Positions 1 through 6,758 of a stretch of 21,064 nucleotides of DNA are shown piece after piece. The notes beneath the pieces were generated by a model. That model was not told the DNA's origin. It was given only the letters and a program-made list of their open reading frames with translations, and did no database searches. Position 1 is the first letter of the stretch; each line of letters begins with the position of its first letter. The translations under genes were made by a program, and so were the position numbers. The DNA comes from Syntrophomonadaceae bacterium (lineage in GTDB: Bacteria > Bacillota > Dethiobacteria > DTU022): NCBI GenBank assembly GCA_007130585.1, contig SLSE01000151.1, positions 1-21,064 of the forward strand, in the 5' to 3' direction.

Positions 1-495
1 GTCCGCGAAGGCAAACCCCTGATCGAGAGAGTGGTAACCGTAACCGGGTCAGGCATCAATCGCCCCGCAAACCTGATGGTCAGGGTCGGAACGCTGGTCA
101 GCGATGTTGTCGAGGCCTGTGGCGGCCTGAAGGATAACACTGTCAAACTGGTCATCGGCGGTCCGATGATGGGACTGGCTCAGCCCAATTCCGATATTCC
201 GGTTATCAAGGGAACATCCGGCATCCTGGCTCTAACAGATCAGGATGTATACCTGGCGGAGAGCAGCCCCTGTATTCGCTGCGCCAGGTGTGTGGACGTT
301 TGTCCGGTATACCTGATGCCGACATCGATTGCCCATGCGTCGGAACACGGTCTCTATAAAAAAGCGGAAAAACTGAATGCCATGGATTGCTTTGAGTGCG
401 GCTGCTGTTCCTATATCTGCCCATCAAAGATACCACTGGTTCAATTGATCAGGATCGGCAAAGCGGAAATAACGAAAACGAAGAAAAAGCAGTAG
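1..495 (+). CDS. rnfC: Rnf complex subunit C, 3' part (5' end outside window)
   Basis: RnfC is the peripheral iron-sulfur/flavin subunit of the Rnf ferredoxin:NAD oxidoreductase and carries the NADH site in its N-terminal part, which is cut off here. The reading frame is open from base 1. The visible 164 residues are roughly the last third of a protein usually 430-450 aa long. Residues about 12-80 of the fragment look like the SLBB domain (GSGINRPANL, IGGPMMG). Two ferredoxin-type 4Fe-4S sites follow: CIRCARCVDVCP (Cys 91, 94, 97, 101 of the fragment) and CFECGCCSYICP (Cys 130, 133, 136, 140, with an extra Cys at 135). The tail is Lys-rich, as expected for a cytoplasmic subunit. It is the first visible gene of the rnfCDGEAB operon and ends 18 bases before rnfD. 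Confidence 0.95.
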   Translation, partial: VREGKPLIERVVTVTGSGINRPANLMVRVGTLVSDVVEACGGLKDNTVKLVIGGPMMGLAQPNSDIPVIKGTSGILALTDQDVYLAESSPCIRCARCVDVCPVYLMPTSIAHASEHGLYKKAEKLNAMDCFECGCCSYICPSKIPLVQLIRIGKAEITKTKKKQ

Positions 496-513
496 GCTGC
501 GCAAGGAAGGGAA

Positions 514-1488
514 GTGGTGAAATTGGAAAAAAAACTGATTGTTTCATCTTCTCCTCATATAAGGGACATTGACTCAATTCAGAGCGTCATGACTGACGTT
601 TTAATTGCTCTTTTTCCGGTAGCCCTGATGGCAGTCCTTCTTTTTGGCTACCAGGCCCTGGTAACCATGGTTGTTGCGGTCGTGACGGCCATGCTTGTTG
701 AAGCCCTGTGGCTGCGTAAGCGTGATATTTACAATGACGGGAGCGCCGCGGTTACCGGCCTCTTGTTTGCCATGGTATTGCCTCCATCACCTCCGTGGTG
801 GCTGGTGGTTGTCGGTTCTGCTTCGGCCATTATTATCGCTAAGCAGGTCTTTGGCGGAATTGGCTATAATATATTTAACCCGGCCCTGGTCGGCAGGGCT
901 GTTGTCCTGGTCTCGTGGGGCGGTTACATGGCCGGTAATATCTGGTCGCCTCCCCAGCCGTTCGCCTTCGGTGCAGATATAGCGGCGGTGACACAGGCAA
1001 CGGCGCTTTCTTCTCCCGAGGTGGCTCTCCAGTACAGCCTGGCACAGCTCTTTATCGGTAACGTTCCCGGCTCACTGGGGGAAACATCGGCCCTGGCCCT
1101 GCTAATCGGCGCGGCCTGGCTTTTCTACAAGGGCCATATCGACTGGCGTATTCCCGGTGGTTATATAGGTACTGTTTTCCTGATGGGGGCCGTCTTTGGC
1201 GGAGGCCTGTATGAGAACCACCTGGTGACCGGCCTGTTTCACGTAGTGGCCGGAGGTGTAATGCTTGGCGCCCTTTTTATGGCAACAGATATGGTTACCT
1301 CGCCGATTACGCCAAAAGGCAAGCTGATTTTTGGTATCGGCTGCGGACTGATTACCATGTTGATCCGCATCTGGGGTGTTTTGCCCGAGGGAGTTACTTA
1401 TGCCATCTTATTAATGAATGCCCTTGTTCCCATTATTGATAACTTTACAGTACCAAAGGTATTTGGAGGGGTGAAGAAAAATGCGTGA
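514..1488 (+). CDS. rnfD: Rnf complex subunit D, flavin-carrying membrane protein
   Basis: RnfD is an NqrB-like integral membrane subunit of Rnf that holds a covalently bound FMN and belongs to the ion-translocating core. At 324 aa it is of normal size. Multiple hydrophobic helices are visible from residue 25 onward. The family hallmark GGIGYNIFNPALVGRA lies at residues 114-129. The segment VTQATALSS (159-167) is where RnfD/NqrB proteins carry the acceptor threonine, making Thr163 the likely phosphoester-FMN site, although the usual S/T-G-A-T reads T-Q-A-T here. The start is GTG at 514; a second in-frame GTG at 517 is equally possible, and both follow the SD AAGGAAGGG. The gene overlaps rnfG by 8 bases, which indicates translational coupling. 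Confidence 0.95.
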   Translation: MVKLEKKLIVSSSPHIRDIDSIQSVMTDVLIALFPVALMAVLLFGYQALVTMVVAVVTAMLVEALWLRKRDIYNDGSAAVTGLLFAMVLPPSPPWWLVVVGSASAIIIAKQVFGGIGYNIFNPALVGRAVVLVSWGGYMAGNIWSPPQPFAFGADIAAVTQATALSSPEVALQYSLAQLFIGNVPGSLGETSALALLIGAAWLFYKGHIDWRIPGGYIGTVFLMGAVFGGGLYENHLVTGLFHVVAGGVMLGALFMATDMVTSPITPKGKLIFGIGCGLITMLIRIWGVLPEGVTYAILLMNALVPIIDNFTVPKVFGGVKKNA

Positions 1489-2653
1489 AATTTTGCGTTT
1501 ATCCTTAATCCTGACCCTGGTCGGCATAGTATCCGCGACCCTGCTTACGGCTGCGCATAATGTGACAGAGCCGATCATTTTAGAGCGGCGGGCCGCCGAC
1601 TACAGGGATGCCCTGGAAAGATTCTTTCCCGGTTTTGACAGTTTTGAAACCGAGCAGCTGGACGAAGGGCGGTTTGATTTGATCTATGATGAAGATAGCG
1701 ACCTGATGGGTATTATGGCCACGGTTGCAGCTTCCGGTTATGACGGCGATATAAATTATAACCTGGCCCTCGATGAAGAAGGCCGGATTATCGGGATGAA
1801 TATCGTTTCTCATACAGAAACCCCCGGTATCGGCGATGTAATTGAGAGGGATAATTTCCAGGAGCAGTTTATAGGGAAAAGTTATGAAGATCCCATAACG
1901 GCAGGAGAAGATGTCGAAATTATTACCGGGGCTACAGTAAGCACTGCAGCCATGGTTAATTCGATCCGGCAGACAACAGAGGTCGCTGCTGTGAATTTCC
2001 TGGATGTAGAGGTAGTGGAAATTGATTTTGCCGAAGTTCCCGACGGAACATACCAGGGTATCGCCCAGGGATTTATCGGGCCTATCGAGGTTGAGGTGGA
2101 AGTTTCCGACGGCGAGGTTGTGAACATTGAGGTCCTCGAACACGAGGAAACTGCAACCTACTTTGTCGAAGCTTATCCCGTGATCCCGGAGCGGATTATT
2201 GAGGAACAGAGCCTTGATGTAGATACCCAGACCGGCGCGACGGGCAGCGCAATCGGTATTGTCAACGCTGTCGAAAATGCCCTGCTGCAGGCCCTGGGCC
2301 TTGAAGATGAGATAGAGGAAGAACCTGTTGAAGAAGAACCCGTTGATGTCGATATCGGCGAAGTTCCCGACGGAACCTACCAGGGCAGCGCGGAAGGCTT
2401 TTTCGGCCCGATCGTAGTTGAGGTAGAGGTGTCGGGCGGAGAAATAGTCGGTATCGAGGTCCTTGAACACGAGGATACGCCGGAATATTTCAGGGAGGCA
2501 TATCCTGCTATACCGGAACAGATTATCGAAGAACAGCACTTTGATATTGACACCGAAACCGGGGCAACAGGCACAGCACAGGGAATAGTGAATGCCGTTC
2601 TGGACGCCCTGTCCGGTGCCCTGAATAACGGCGGCGGAGGTGAAGAAAACTAA
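1481..2653 (+). CDS. rnfG: Rnf complex subunit G with two extra C-terminal FMN-binding domains
   Basis: RnfG is anchored by one N-terminal helix (residues 5-24) and exposes a domain carrying covalent FMN on the outer membrane face. Typical RnfG proteins are about 180-210 aa; this one is 390 aa. Residues 1-180 are an ordinary RnfG with acceptor motif TGAT at 149-152 (Thr152). Two near-identical units follow at 185-272 and 294-381, about three quarters identical by eye. Each starts EVPDGTYQG and ends in the ApbE recognition pattern D-x-x-T-G-A-T (DTQTGAT, Thr254; DTETGAT, Thr363). They are joined by a Glu-rich linker (about 273-293), and the protein ends in a Gly/Glu tail. The sequence therefore predicts three covalent FMNs. 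The FMN transferase ApbE is not in the window. The gene overlaps rnfD by 8 bases and rnfE by 1 (TAATG). Confidence 0.93.
   Translation: MREILRLSLILTLVGIVSATLLTAAHNVTEPIILERRAADYRDALERFFPGFDSFETEQLDEGRFDLIYDEDSDLMGIMATVAASGYDGDINYNLALDEEGRIIGMNIVSHTETPGIGDVIERDNFQEQFIGKSYEDPITAGEDVEIITGATVSTAAMVNSIRQTTEVAAVNFLDVEVVEIDFAEVPDGTYQGIAQGFIGPIEVEVEVSDGEVVNIEVLEHEETATYFVEAYPVIPERIIEEQSLDVDTQTGATGSAIGIVNAVENALLQALGLEDEIEEEPVEEEPVDVDIGEVPDGTYQGSAEGFFGPIVVEVEVSGGEIVGIEVLEHEDTPEYFREAYPAIPEQIIEEQHFDIDTETGATGTAQGIVNAVLDALSGALNNGGGGEEN
2033..2623 (+). repeat. Tandem duplication of an FMN-binding domain inside rnfG
   Basis: Two coding units, 2033-2296 and 2360-2623, repeat with a period of 327 bases (109 codons). 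At protein level 65 of 88 aligned positions are identical by manual count. The DNA starts of the units are almost the same (GAAGTTCCCGACGGAAC in both). Both keep the complete D-x-x-T-G-A-T flavin motif and the flanking GIVNAV. The similarity points to a duplication under selection rather than independent recruitment of two domains. Confidence 0.9.
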
Positions 2654-3279
2654 TGGAACCTAAAAACGTTTATCTCCAGGATTTAACCCGGGGCCTTGTA
2701 AAAGAAAACCCTGTTTTTGTTTCCCTGCTGGGGATGTGCCCCCTTCTGGGGGTGACGGGTTTTCTGTTTTACGGGTTCGGGATGGGGGTGGCCACCACTG
2801 CAGTCACCATCGGTGGCACACTGATAGTTTCACTGCTGCGCAACCTGATCCCGAAGCAGGTAAGGATTCCCATTTTTATTGTAGTTGTTGCCACCTTTGT
2901 AACTGTAATTGAGATGTCTTTAGAGGCTTTCCAGCCCGCCCTGCACGAAGCCCTGGGGGTTTTTGTGCCTTTAATTGTCTGTAACTGCCTGATCCTGGGC
3001 AGGCTGGAGGCATTTTCGAGCAAGAGGCCGGTGCTGCGTTCGGTTGCCGACGGGCTGGGAGCGGGTCTCGGTTTTACCCTTGCCCTGGTGATTCTGGCCT
3101 TTGTCCGTGAAGTGCTCGGCCACGGGACCCTCCTGGGGCCGGATCCGGATACAGTGGTTCAGCTTTTCGGCCCAAATTTTGAAGCGATGACCATTTTTGC
3201 CCAGCCTGCAGGAGCATTCATTGCTCTCGGCCTGTTGCTGGCGCTGTTTAATATGATGATGAAGCGTTTTAACATTTAA
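2653..3279 (+). CDS. rnfE: Rnf complex subunit E, integral membrane protein
   Basis: RnfE pairs with RnfA as an inverted-topology membrane dimer that holds an intramembrane [2Fe-2S] cluster and passes electrons across the membrane. The 208-aa product has about six hydrophobic helices. It carries the family half-motif SLLGMCPLLGVTG near the N-terminus (Cys29) and FVPLIVCNCLILGR in the middle (Cys110 and Cys112). Cys29 and Cys112 align with the paired cluster ligands of RnfA/RnfE; Cys110 is an additional cysteine. The ATG at 2653 shares its A with the rnfG stop codon, so translation is coupled. It differs from RnfA in its extended N-terminus (MEPKNVYLQDLTRGLVKENP), which is typical of RnfE. Confidence 0.95.
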   Translation: MEPKNVYLQDLTRGLVKENPVFVSLLGMCPLLGVTGFLFYGFGMGVATTAVTIGGTLIVSLLRNLIPKQVRIPIFIVVVATFVTVIEMSLEAFQPALHEALGVFVPLIVCNCLILGRLEAFSSKRPVLRSVADGLGAGLGFTLALVILAFVREVLGHGTLLGPDPDTVVQLFGPNFEAMTIFAQPAGAFIALGLLLALFNMMMKRFNI

Positions 3280-3320
3280 CGGGTTTCTACGTCAGCCGTT
3301 TACGGCAGGCTGTGAACCCG
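3280..3320 (+). promoter_or_regulatory. Stem-loop between rnfE and rnfA
   Basis: The gap between rnfE and rnfA can fold into a two-part hairpin. CGGGTT (3280-3285) pairs with AACCCG (3315-3320), and CAGCC (3293-3297) with GGCTG (3308-3312), around a 10-base loop. No T-run follows, so it is not an intrinsic terminator. The SD AGGAGG of rnfA lies directly downstream. It could be an mRNA-processing or stability element that adjusts rnfA relative to the upstream genes; that role is inference. Confidence 0.4.
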
Positions 3321-3334
3321 GGCAGGAGGTTATT

Positions 3335-3916
3335 ATGGAAACTCTGCTTTCGATTATATTTATCTACATTTTTGTAGAAAACTTTGTACTGCACCGCTTT
3401 TTCGGGATTTGCCCCTTTCTCGGCGTATCCAGGAAAATGGAAACAGCTATCGGTATGAGCATGGCCGTAATTTTTGTAATGACCATGGCGACGCTGGTGA
3501 CCTGGCTGCTCTATACGTTTGTTCTTATCCCCTTTAACCTGGGCTACCTGCAGATAGTTACTTTTATTCTTGTTATTGCTTCGCTGGTCCAGCTGGTGGA
3601 AACGGTGCTGCGGAAAATCAGCCCGACCCTCTACCAGGGCCTGGGGATTTTCCTCCCCCTGATTACCACTAACTGTGCTGTCCTGGCGGTAACCCTGCTT
3701 GCTGTCCGCCTGGAGTTTGCCTTTATCGAATCGATTGTTTTTGCCCTGGCCGCTTCAGTCGGTTTTTCATTGGCCCTTATAATTATGGCCGGAATCAGGG
3801 AGAGATTGGAAATGGCCAACATGCCGGATGTTCTTCAGGGGTCGGCAGTAACCCTTATTACAGCGGGTATCCTGTCGATTGCATTTCTGGGCTTTCAGGG
3901 GATGCTGTCCCTGTAA
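3335..3916 (+). CDS. rnfA: Rnf complex subunit A, integral membrane protein
   Basis: RnfA is the membrane partner of RnfE; together they bind the intramembrane [2Fe-2S] cluster of the Rnf pump. The 193-aa length is standard. The N-terminal signature ENFVLHRFFGICPFLGVS (residues 15-32, Cys26) and the central FLPLITTNCAVLAV (106-119, Cys114) contain the two expected cysteine ligands. The remainder is about six hydrophobic helices. The ATG at 3335 follows an AGGAGG SD with a 5-base spacer. It is the only rnf gene here preceded by a gap over 50 bases, and that gap holds a stem-loop. Confidence 0.95.
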   Translation: METLLSIIFIYIFVENFVLHRFFGICPFLGVSRKMETAIGMSMAVIFVMTMATLVTWLLYTFVLIPFNLGYLQIVTFILVIASLVQLVETVLRKISPTLYQGLGIFLPLITTNCAVLAVTLLAVRLEFAFIESIVFALAASVGFSLALIIMAGIRERLEMANMPDVLQGSAVTLITAGILSIAFLGFQGMLSL

Positions 3917-3948
3917 ACACAAGATTTTTAAGTGAGGTGACTTAAGCA

Positions 3949-4806
3949 GTGATATTTATATACGCAATAGCTGCCCTGGGGTTGATTGGACTGCTTTTTG
4001 GATTGGGCCTTGCCACGGCGGCAAAAGTTTTCCATGTTGAGACCGACCCCCGGGTTGAAGAAGTTAATGATCTTCTACCGGGGGCTAACTGCGGCGCCTG
4101 CGGTTACCCGGGCTGTATGAAATTTGCCGAAGCGGTTGTTAAGGGTGAGGTGGGACCCGATGATTGTATCCCCGGCGGTGAAGAAGTTTCCAGGGAGATT
4201 GCCAGCCTGCTGGGCAAGGAAACATCCTCCTCGTCTACGCCGCCCCTGGCCACGGTATTTTGTATTGGCGACATATACAGGACAACCGACAGTTTTATCT
4301 ATGATGGCGTTAAAGACTGTGCTATCGATGCTTCTTTTTACGACGGTCACAAGGCATGCAGTTACGGCTGCCTGGGCTGGGGCAACTGTGTCCGGGTCTG
4401 CCCTTTTGATGCGATTCGGATGGGTTCGCACGGATTGCCGGTGGTTGATCCTGAAAAATGCACCGGTTGCGAGTTGTGCGCCAAAGAATGCCCGCGTGAC
4501 CTGATCAAAATGCTGCCCAGGGGCGATGAAGGTTACCTGGCTCTTTGTACTTCCCAGGACCGGGGCAAGACTGTATCCAAAGCCTGTGAAGTGGGGTGTA
4601 TAGCCTGCAAAGCCTGTGTAAAGGTCTGTCCCGTGGATGCTATCGAGATGGACGGCAAACTGGCGGTAATTGACCTGGAAAAATGTACAGATTGCGGAGA
4701 TTGTGAGGAAAAATGCCCGCCTGGCACTATCCACCGGCGGACGGCTATTCCGACGGAAGAAGAAGCGAGGGCGGCAGCAGAACAGAAAGAAAAAGAAACG
4801 GCATAA
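3949..4806 (+). CDS. rnfB: Rnf complex subunit B, polyferredoxin entry point for electrons
   Basis: RnfB is the cytoplasmic iron-sulfur subunit that takes electrons from reduced ferredoxin. One N-terminal helix (residues 2-25) anchors it. The RnfB-type cluster motif NCGACGYPGC plus Cys73 (Cys48, 51, 56, 73) is followed by ferredoxin-like sites at Cys137/141/147/151, 171/174/177/181, 217/220/223/227 (with Cys213 nearby) and 246/249/252/256. Cys105 and Cys124 may serve a further cluster, as in long clostridial RnfB proteins. As I recall that family the motif is C-x-G-x-C, and here the second Cys is Ile109, so that cluster may be altered. The length of 285 aa fits the long, multi-cluster type. 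Start GTG at 3949 follows the SD GAGGTGA. It is the last rnf gene. Confidence 0.95.
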   Translation: MIFIYAIAALGLIGLLFGLGLATAAKVFHVETDPRVEEVNDLLPGANCGACGYPGCMKFAEAVVKGEVGPDDCIPGGEEVSREIASLLGKETSSSSTPPLATVFCIGDIYRTTDSFIYDGVKDCAIDASFYDGHKACSYGCLGWGNCVRVCPFDAIRMGSHGLPVVDPEKCTGCELCAKECPRDLIKMLPRGDEGYLALCTSQDRGKTVSKACEVGCIACKACVKVCPVDAIEMDGKLAVIDLEKCTDCGDCEEKCPPGTIHRRTAIPTEEEARAAAEQKEKETA

Positions 4807-5033
4807 AGTTAGGACCTGTCCGGAAACTGGTCGAAATTATCCGGATAGTTATATCAAATGCCGCCGGCAGCTGAGAAGGAGTCCAGCAAAACAGCAAGCC
4901 CGCTGCAGTGAGATTCTTTTAAGTCTCAAAGGTCCCTGCTGAGAATGCGGTAATAGTTCTGTTTTCTGCAGTATGTTCAACAGGTGGCCCGGACAAGAGG
5001 CTCCTTAAACTAAATGCCGAGGTAGCTGTTAAT
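4807..5033 (+). promoter_or_regulatory. 227-base non-coding leader before the Mrp cluster
   Basis: This gap separates rnfB from mrpE and contains no convincing gene. It has a 7-bp hairpin (TGAGATT 4909-4915 with AGTCTCA 4922-4928, one G-T pair, 6-base loop). GCAG (4905-4908) and CTGC (4936-4939) could extend it across an internal bulge. GCTGAGAA is repeated at 4870-4877 and 4938-4945. The mrpE SD GAGGT is at 5019-5023. I see no clear -35/-10 pair and no T-run terminator for the rnf operon. A structured leader such as a Na+-responsive riboswitch is possible for genes of this type, but I could not match it to a known consensus. Confidence 0.4.
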
Positions 5034-5525
5034 ATGAAGACTCAGTGGTTGAACTACATCGGTCTGACTTTAATCCTGGTAGTATTCTGGGTAGCCGTGA
5101 GCGGCTCCCTGCATTGGCCGCAGCTTATGGTTGGCCTGGCAGCGGCCGCTTTTGTTGTCTTCTTTAACCGCAGCTTGATTATTGCCCCCGAGGACAGACC
5201 TCCTGTGCGGATAAAGACTGTGATCTGGCTATTCGGATACCTGGTTAAACTGATTATTGATATAGTTAAAGCAAATTTCCAGGTGGCCTGGCTTGTTTTG
5301 CACCCTAAAATGCCCATTGAGCCGAACATGGTCGAACTTGAAGTTGATATAAAACGCCCGGCCAGCAGGGTCCTGCTGGGCAACTCGATAACTTTGACCC
5401 CGGGCACCCTGACTGTCCTGGCTGATGATGACAGGTTTTATATTCATGCCCTTACTATAAAAAATGGAAAAGCGCTGAAAGACTGGCCCCTGATTGAAAG
5501 GTTAAAGCATATGGAGGACGAATAA
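5034..5525 (+). CDS. mrpE: Mrp/Mbh antiporter subunit E
   Basis: This is the small membrane subunit E (MnhE family; MbhA in the membrane-bound hydrogenase) of the multisubunit cation/proton antiporter. At 163 aa it has the usual size, with two or three N-terminal hydrophobic helices and a soluble C-terminal half. The family hallmark NSITLTPGTLTVLADDD lies at about residues 117-133. The ATG at 5034 is preceded by GAGGT with an acceptable spacer. It opens a run of ten co-directional, mostly overlapping genes and lies 2 bases before mrpF. Confidence 0.93.
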   Translation: MKTQWLNYIGLTLILVVFWVAVSGSLHWPQLMVGLAAAAFVVFFNRSLIIAPEDRPPVRIKTVIWLFGYLVKLIIDIVKANFQVAWLVLHPKMPIEPNMVELEVDIKRPASRVLLGNSITLTPGTLTVLADDDRFYIHALTIKNGKALKDWPLIERLKHMEDE

Positions 5526-5527
5526 CC

Positions 5528-5809
5528 TTGGATACGGCAAGCATCCTCGAATTTTTATATAATGTCGGAGCTATCCTGGTAATGATCATGGTTTTTATGT
5601 CACTGGTTCGTGCGTTGATCGGGCCTACAGCACCTGACCGAATTACGGCCATCAGCATTATCGGCACTAAAACCCTGATCATTATAACCCTGATTGCCCG
5701 CATCTATGAGCAGGTTTATTTTTTAGACATAGCCATGGTTTATGCCCTGATGAGTTTTATAACCACTATCGGGGTGGCAAAATACCTTGAGAAAGGGGCC
5801 CTGGATTGA
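5528..5809 (+). CDS. mrpF: Mrp/Mbh antiporter subunit F
   Basis: This 93-aa hydrophobic protein belongs to the MnhF/MrpF (MbhB) family: three membrane helices with the family signature RALIGPTAPDRI between helices 1 and 2 and DIAMVYALMSFI in helix 3. MrpF helps hold the antiporter complex together and is needed for cation exchange in studied Mrp systems. The start is TTG at 5528, chosen because GGAGG lies 10 bases upstream and no ATG fits. Its stop overlaps the TTG start of mrpG (TTGA), so the two are translationally coupled. Confidence 0.92.
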   Translation: MDTASILEFLYNVGAILVMIMVFMSLVRALIGPTAPDRITAISIIGTKTLIIITLIARIYEQVYFLDIAMVYALMSFITTIGVAKYLEKGALD

Positions 5810-6147
5810 TAGCTGTCTGGTTGGAAACAATCCTGGATATCATTTCTATTATCTGCCTGGCGGGGGGTTTGTTTTTTCTTTTTGTCGGCACGGTCGGTCT
5901 GCTGCGGTTTCCCGATGTCTATAACCGTTTGCATGCCACTACCAAGTGCGATACCCTGGGAGCAGGGCTGATTCTTCTTTCCCTGGCTCTTCAAAGCACT
6001 CCCGCAGTCGGAATCAGGCTGGCCCTGCTGATAATTTTTATCCTGATTACAAATCCAACTGCCGCCCATGTTATCGCCAGGGCTGCTTTCAAGACCGGCA
6101 CAAAACCGCTTGAACACCGGGGGGGATCAGATGACCGAGGTGCTTAA
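5806..6147 (+). CDS. mrpG: Mrp/Mbh antiporter subunit G
   Basis: MnhG/MrpG (MbhC) family subunit of 113 aa with three hydrophobic helices. The family hallmark GLLRFPDVYNRLHATTKCDT spans the first loop, followed by LGAGLILLSLAL. It is one of the small scaffolding subunits of the antiporter. The start is TTG at 5806, overlapping the mrpF stop by 4 bases with a G-rich SD upstream. Its 3' end overlaps the next gene by 17 bases, which favours coupled translation. Confidence 0.92.
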   Translation: MIAVWLETILDIISIICLAGGLFFLFVGTVGLLRFPDVYNRLHATTKCDTLGAGLILLSLALQSTPAVGIRLALLIIFILITNPTAAHVIARAAFKTGTKPLEHRGGSDDRGA

Positions 6148-6370
6148 TGCCCTGTTGCTTGCTTTTCTGATTGTCTGCGCTGTCGGCGTTGCCTACATCC
6201 GCGATCTGTTAAGCGCGGTGATCCTCTTTTCATCATTCGGGTTAATCATGGCCGTAATATGGCAGCAGTTGAGCGCCCCCGACGTGGCCATGGTTGAAGC
6301 GGCCCTGGGAACGGGGGTTGTTGCCCTGCTGCTCGTGGCCGCAATCAGCAAAACGGAGCGAGCCGAATAA
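6131..6370 (+). CDS. MbhD-like (DUF4040) antiporter subunit, separate from MrpA
   Basis: This 79-aa protein matches the DUF4040/MbhD region: three helices with RDLLSAVILFSSFGLIMAV and APDVAMVEAALGTGVVALL. In classical seven-subunit Mrp systems this domain is fused to the C-terminal part of MrpA. Here it is a gene of its own, as in the Mbh hydrogenases. I prefer ATG 6131 to the in-frame ATG at 6068. It follows GGGGGGATC closely, starts the protein just before the first helix, and removes a 21-residue non-hydrophobic extension lying wholly inside mrpG. In the NuoJ/MbhD fold a conserved acidic residue in the last helix contributes to proton passage; the Glu of MVEAALG is the candidate. Confidence 0.88.
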   Translation: MTEVLNALLLAFLIVCAVGVAYIRDLLSAVILFSSFGLIMAVIWQQLSAPDVAMVEAALGTGVVALLLVAAISKTERAE

Positions 6371-6396
6371 TCTGAAGCCGGGGAGGGTTAAGGAAC

Positions 6397-6738
6397 ATGG
6401 TCTACATATTGATAGCTGTGCTGCTGGTTATCCTTACTTTTTTTCTCAGAATAATAGTCGGTGTCGAACCCAGGACACTTGTCACCCTGTACCTGCTGGG
6501 AGGCATCATATTTTTACTAAGTTTCACCGTTGCCGAGATGCCCACCTTCGGCTCCGTTGATAATCCCGCTTTTAATGAAGTTCCGGCGCGTTACCTTGAA
6601 CAGGGTGTACTCGAAACGGGGGCGGTAAATATCATCAGCAGCGTCATCATAGATTATCGCGCTTTTGATACCCTGGGTGAGGCAACAGTTTTGTTCGTAG
6701 CCATCGCTGCAGTAATAGCCACTCTCAGATCCCACTAA
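6397..6738 (+). CDS. MbhE-like antiporter subunit, separate from MrpA
   Basis: The 113-aa product resembles MbhE, the extreme C-terminal piece of MrpA. It has two N-terminal helices, a loop with MPTFGSVDNPAFNEVPARY, then TGAVNIISSVIIDYRAFDTL and GEATVLFVAIAAV forming the last helix. The pattern N-x-V/I-x-x-I-x-x-D-x-R-x-x-D-T-x-G-E is typical of this family. ATG 6397 follows a purine-rich GGGAGGGTTAAGGA. With the preceding gene it shows that the MrpA C-terminal half exists here as two free subunits, the Mbh arrangement. Confidence 0.88.
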   Translation: MVYILIAVLLVILTFFLRIIVGVEPRTLVTLYLLGGIIFLLSFTVAEMPTFGSVDNPAFNEVPARYLEQGVLETGAVNIISSVIIDYRAFDTLGEATVLFVAIAAVIATLRSH

Positions 6739-6742
6739 CCCC

Positions 6743-6750
6743 GAGGAGGG
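6743..6750 (+). promoter_or_regulatory. Strong Shine-Dalgarno site that fixes the mrpB start
   Basis: GAGGAGGG lies 5 bases after the stop of the MbhE-like gene. With a spacer of 8 bases it points to the ATC codon at 6759 as the initiation site of mrpB. In frame, no ATG, GTG or TTG lies between the last upstream stop (6678) and 6900. Confidence 0.6.
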
Positions 6751-6758
6751 AACTGGTT

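Noticed and set aside
1580..2539. Long open frame (about 319 codons) antisense to rnfG
   Set aside because: It mirrors the Glu/Asp-rich repeats of rnfG, has no SD or family resemblance, and rnfG is clearly the coding strand.
4075..4734. Open frame of about 219 codons antisense to rnfB
   Set aside because: It lies wholly inside rnfB, whose cysteine motifs are unmistakable; the antisense product shows no recognisable domain.
4670..4942. Open frame of 90 codons overlapping the end of rnfB and the leader
   Set aside because: Its first half is rnfB read in another frame and its Lys/Arg-rich product resembles no family; no SD is evident.
4807..5033. TPP riboswitch or T-box, suggested by CTGAGA and GGTGGCCC words
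   Set aside because: The remaining conserved elements (the ACC...GAACCTGA part of TPP, specifier stem and AGGGTGGNACCGCG of T-box) are absent or out of order.
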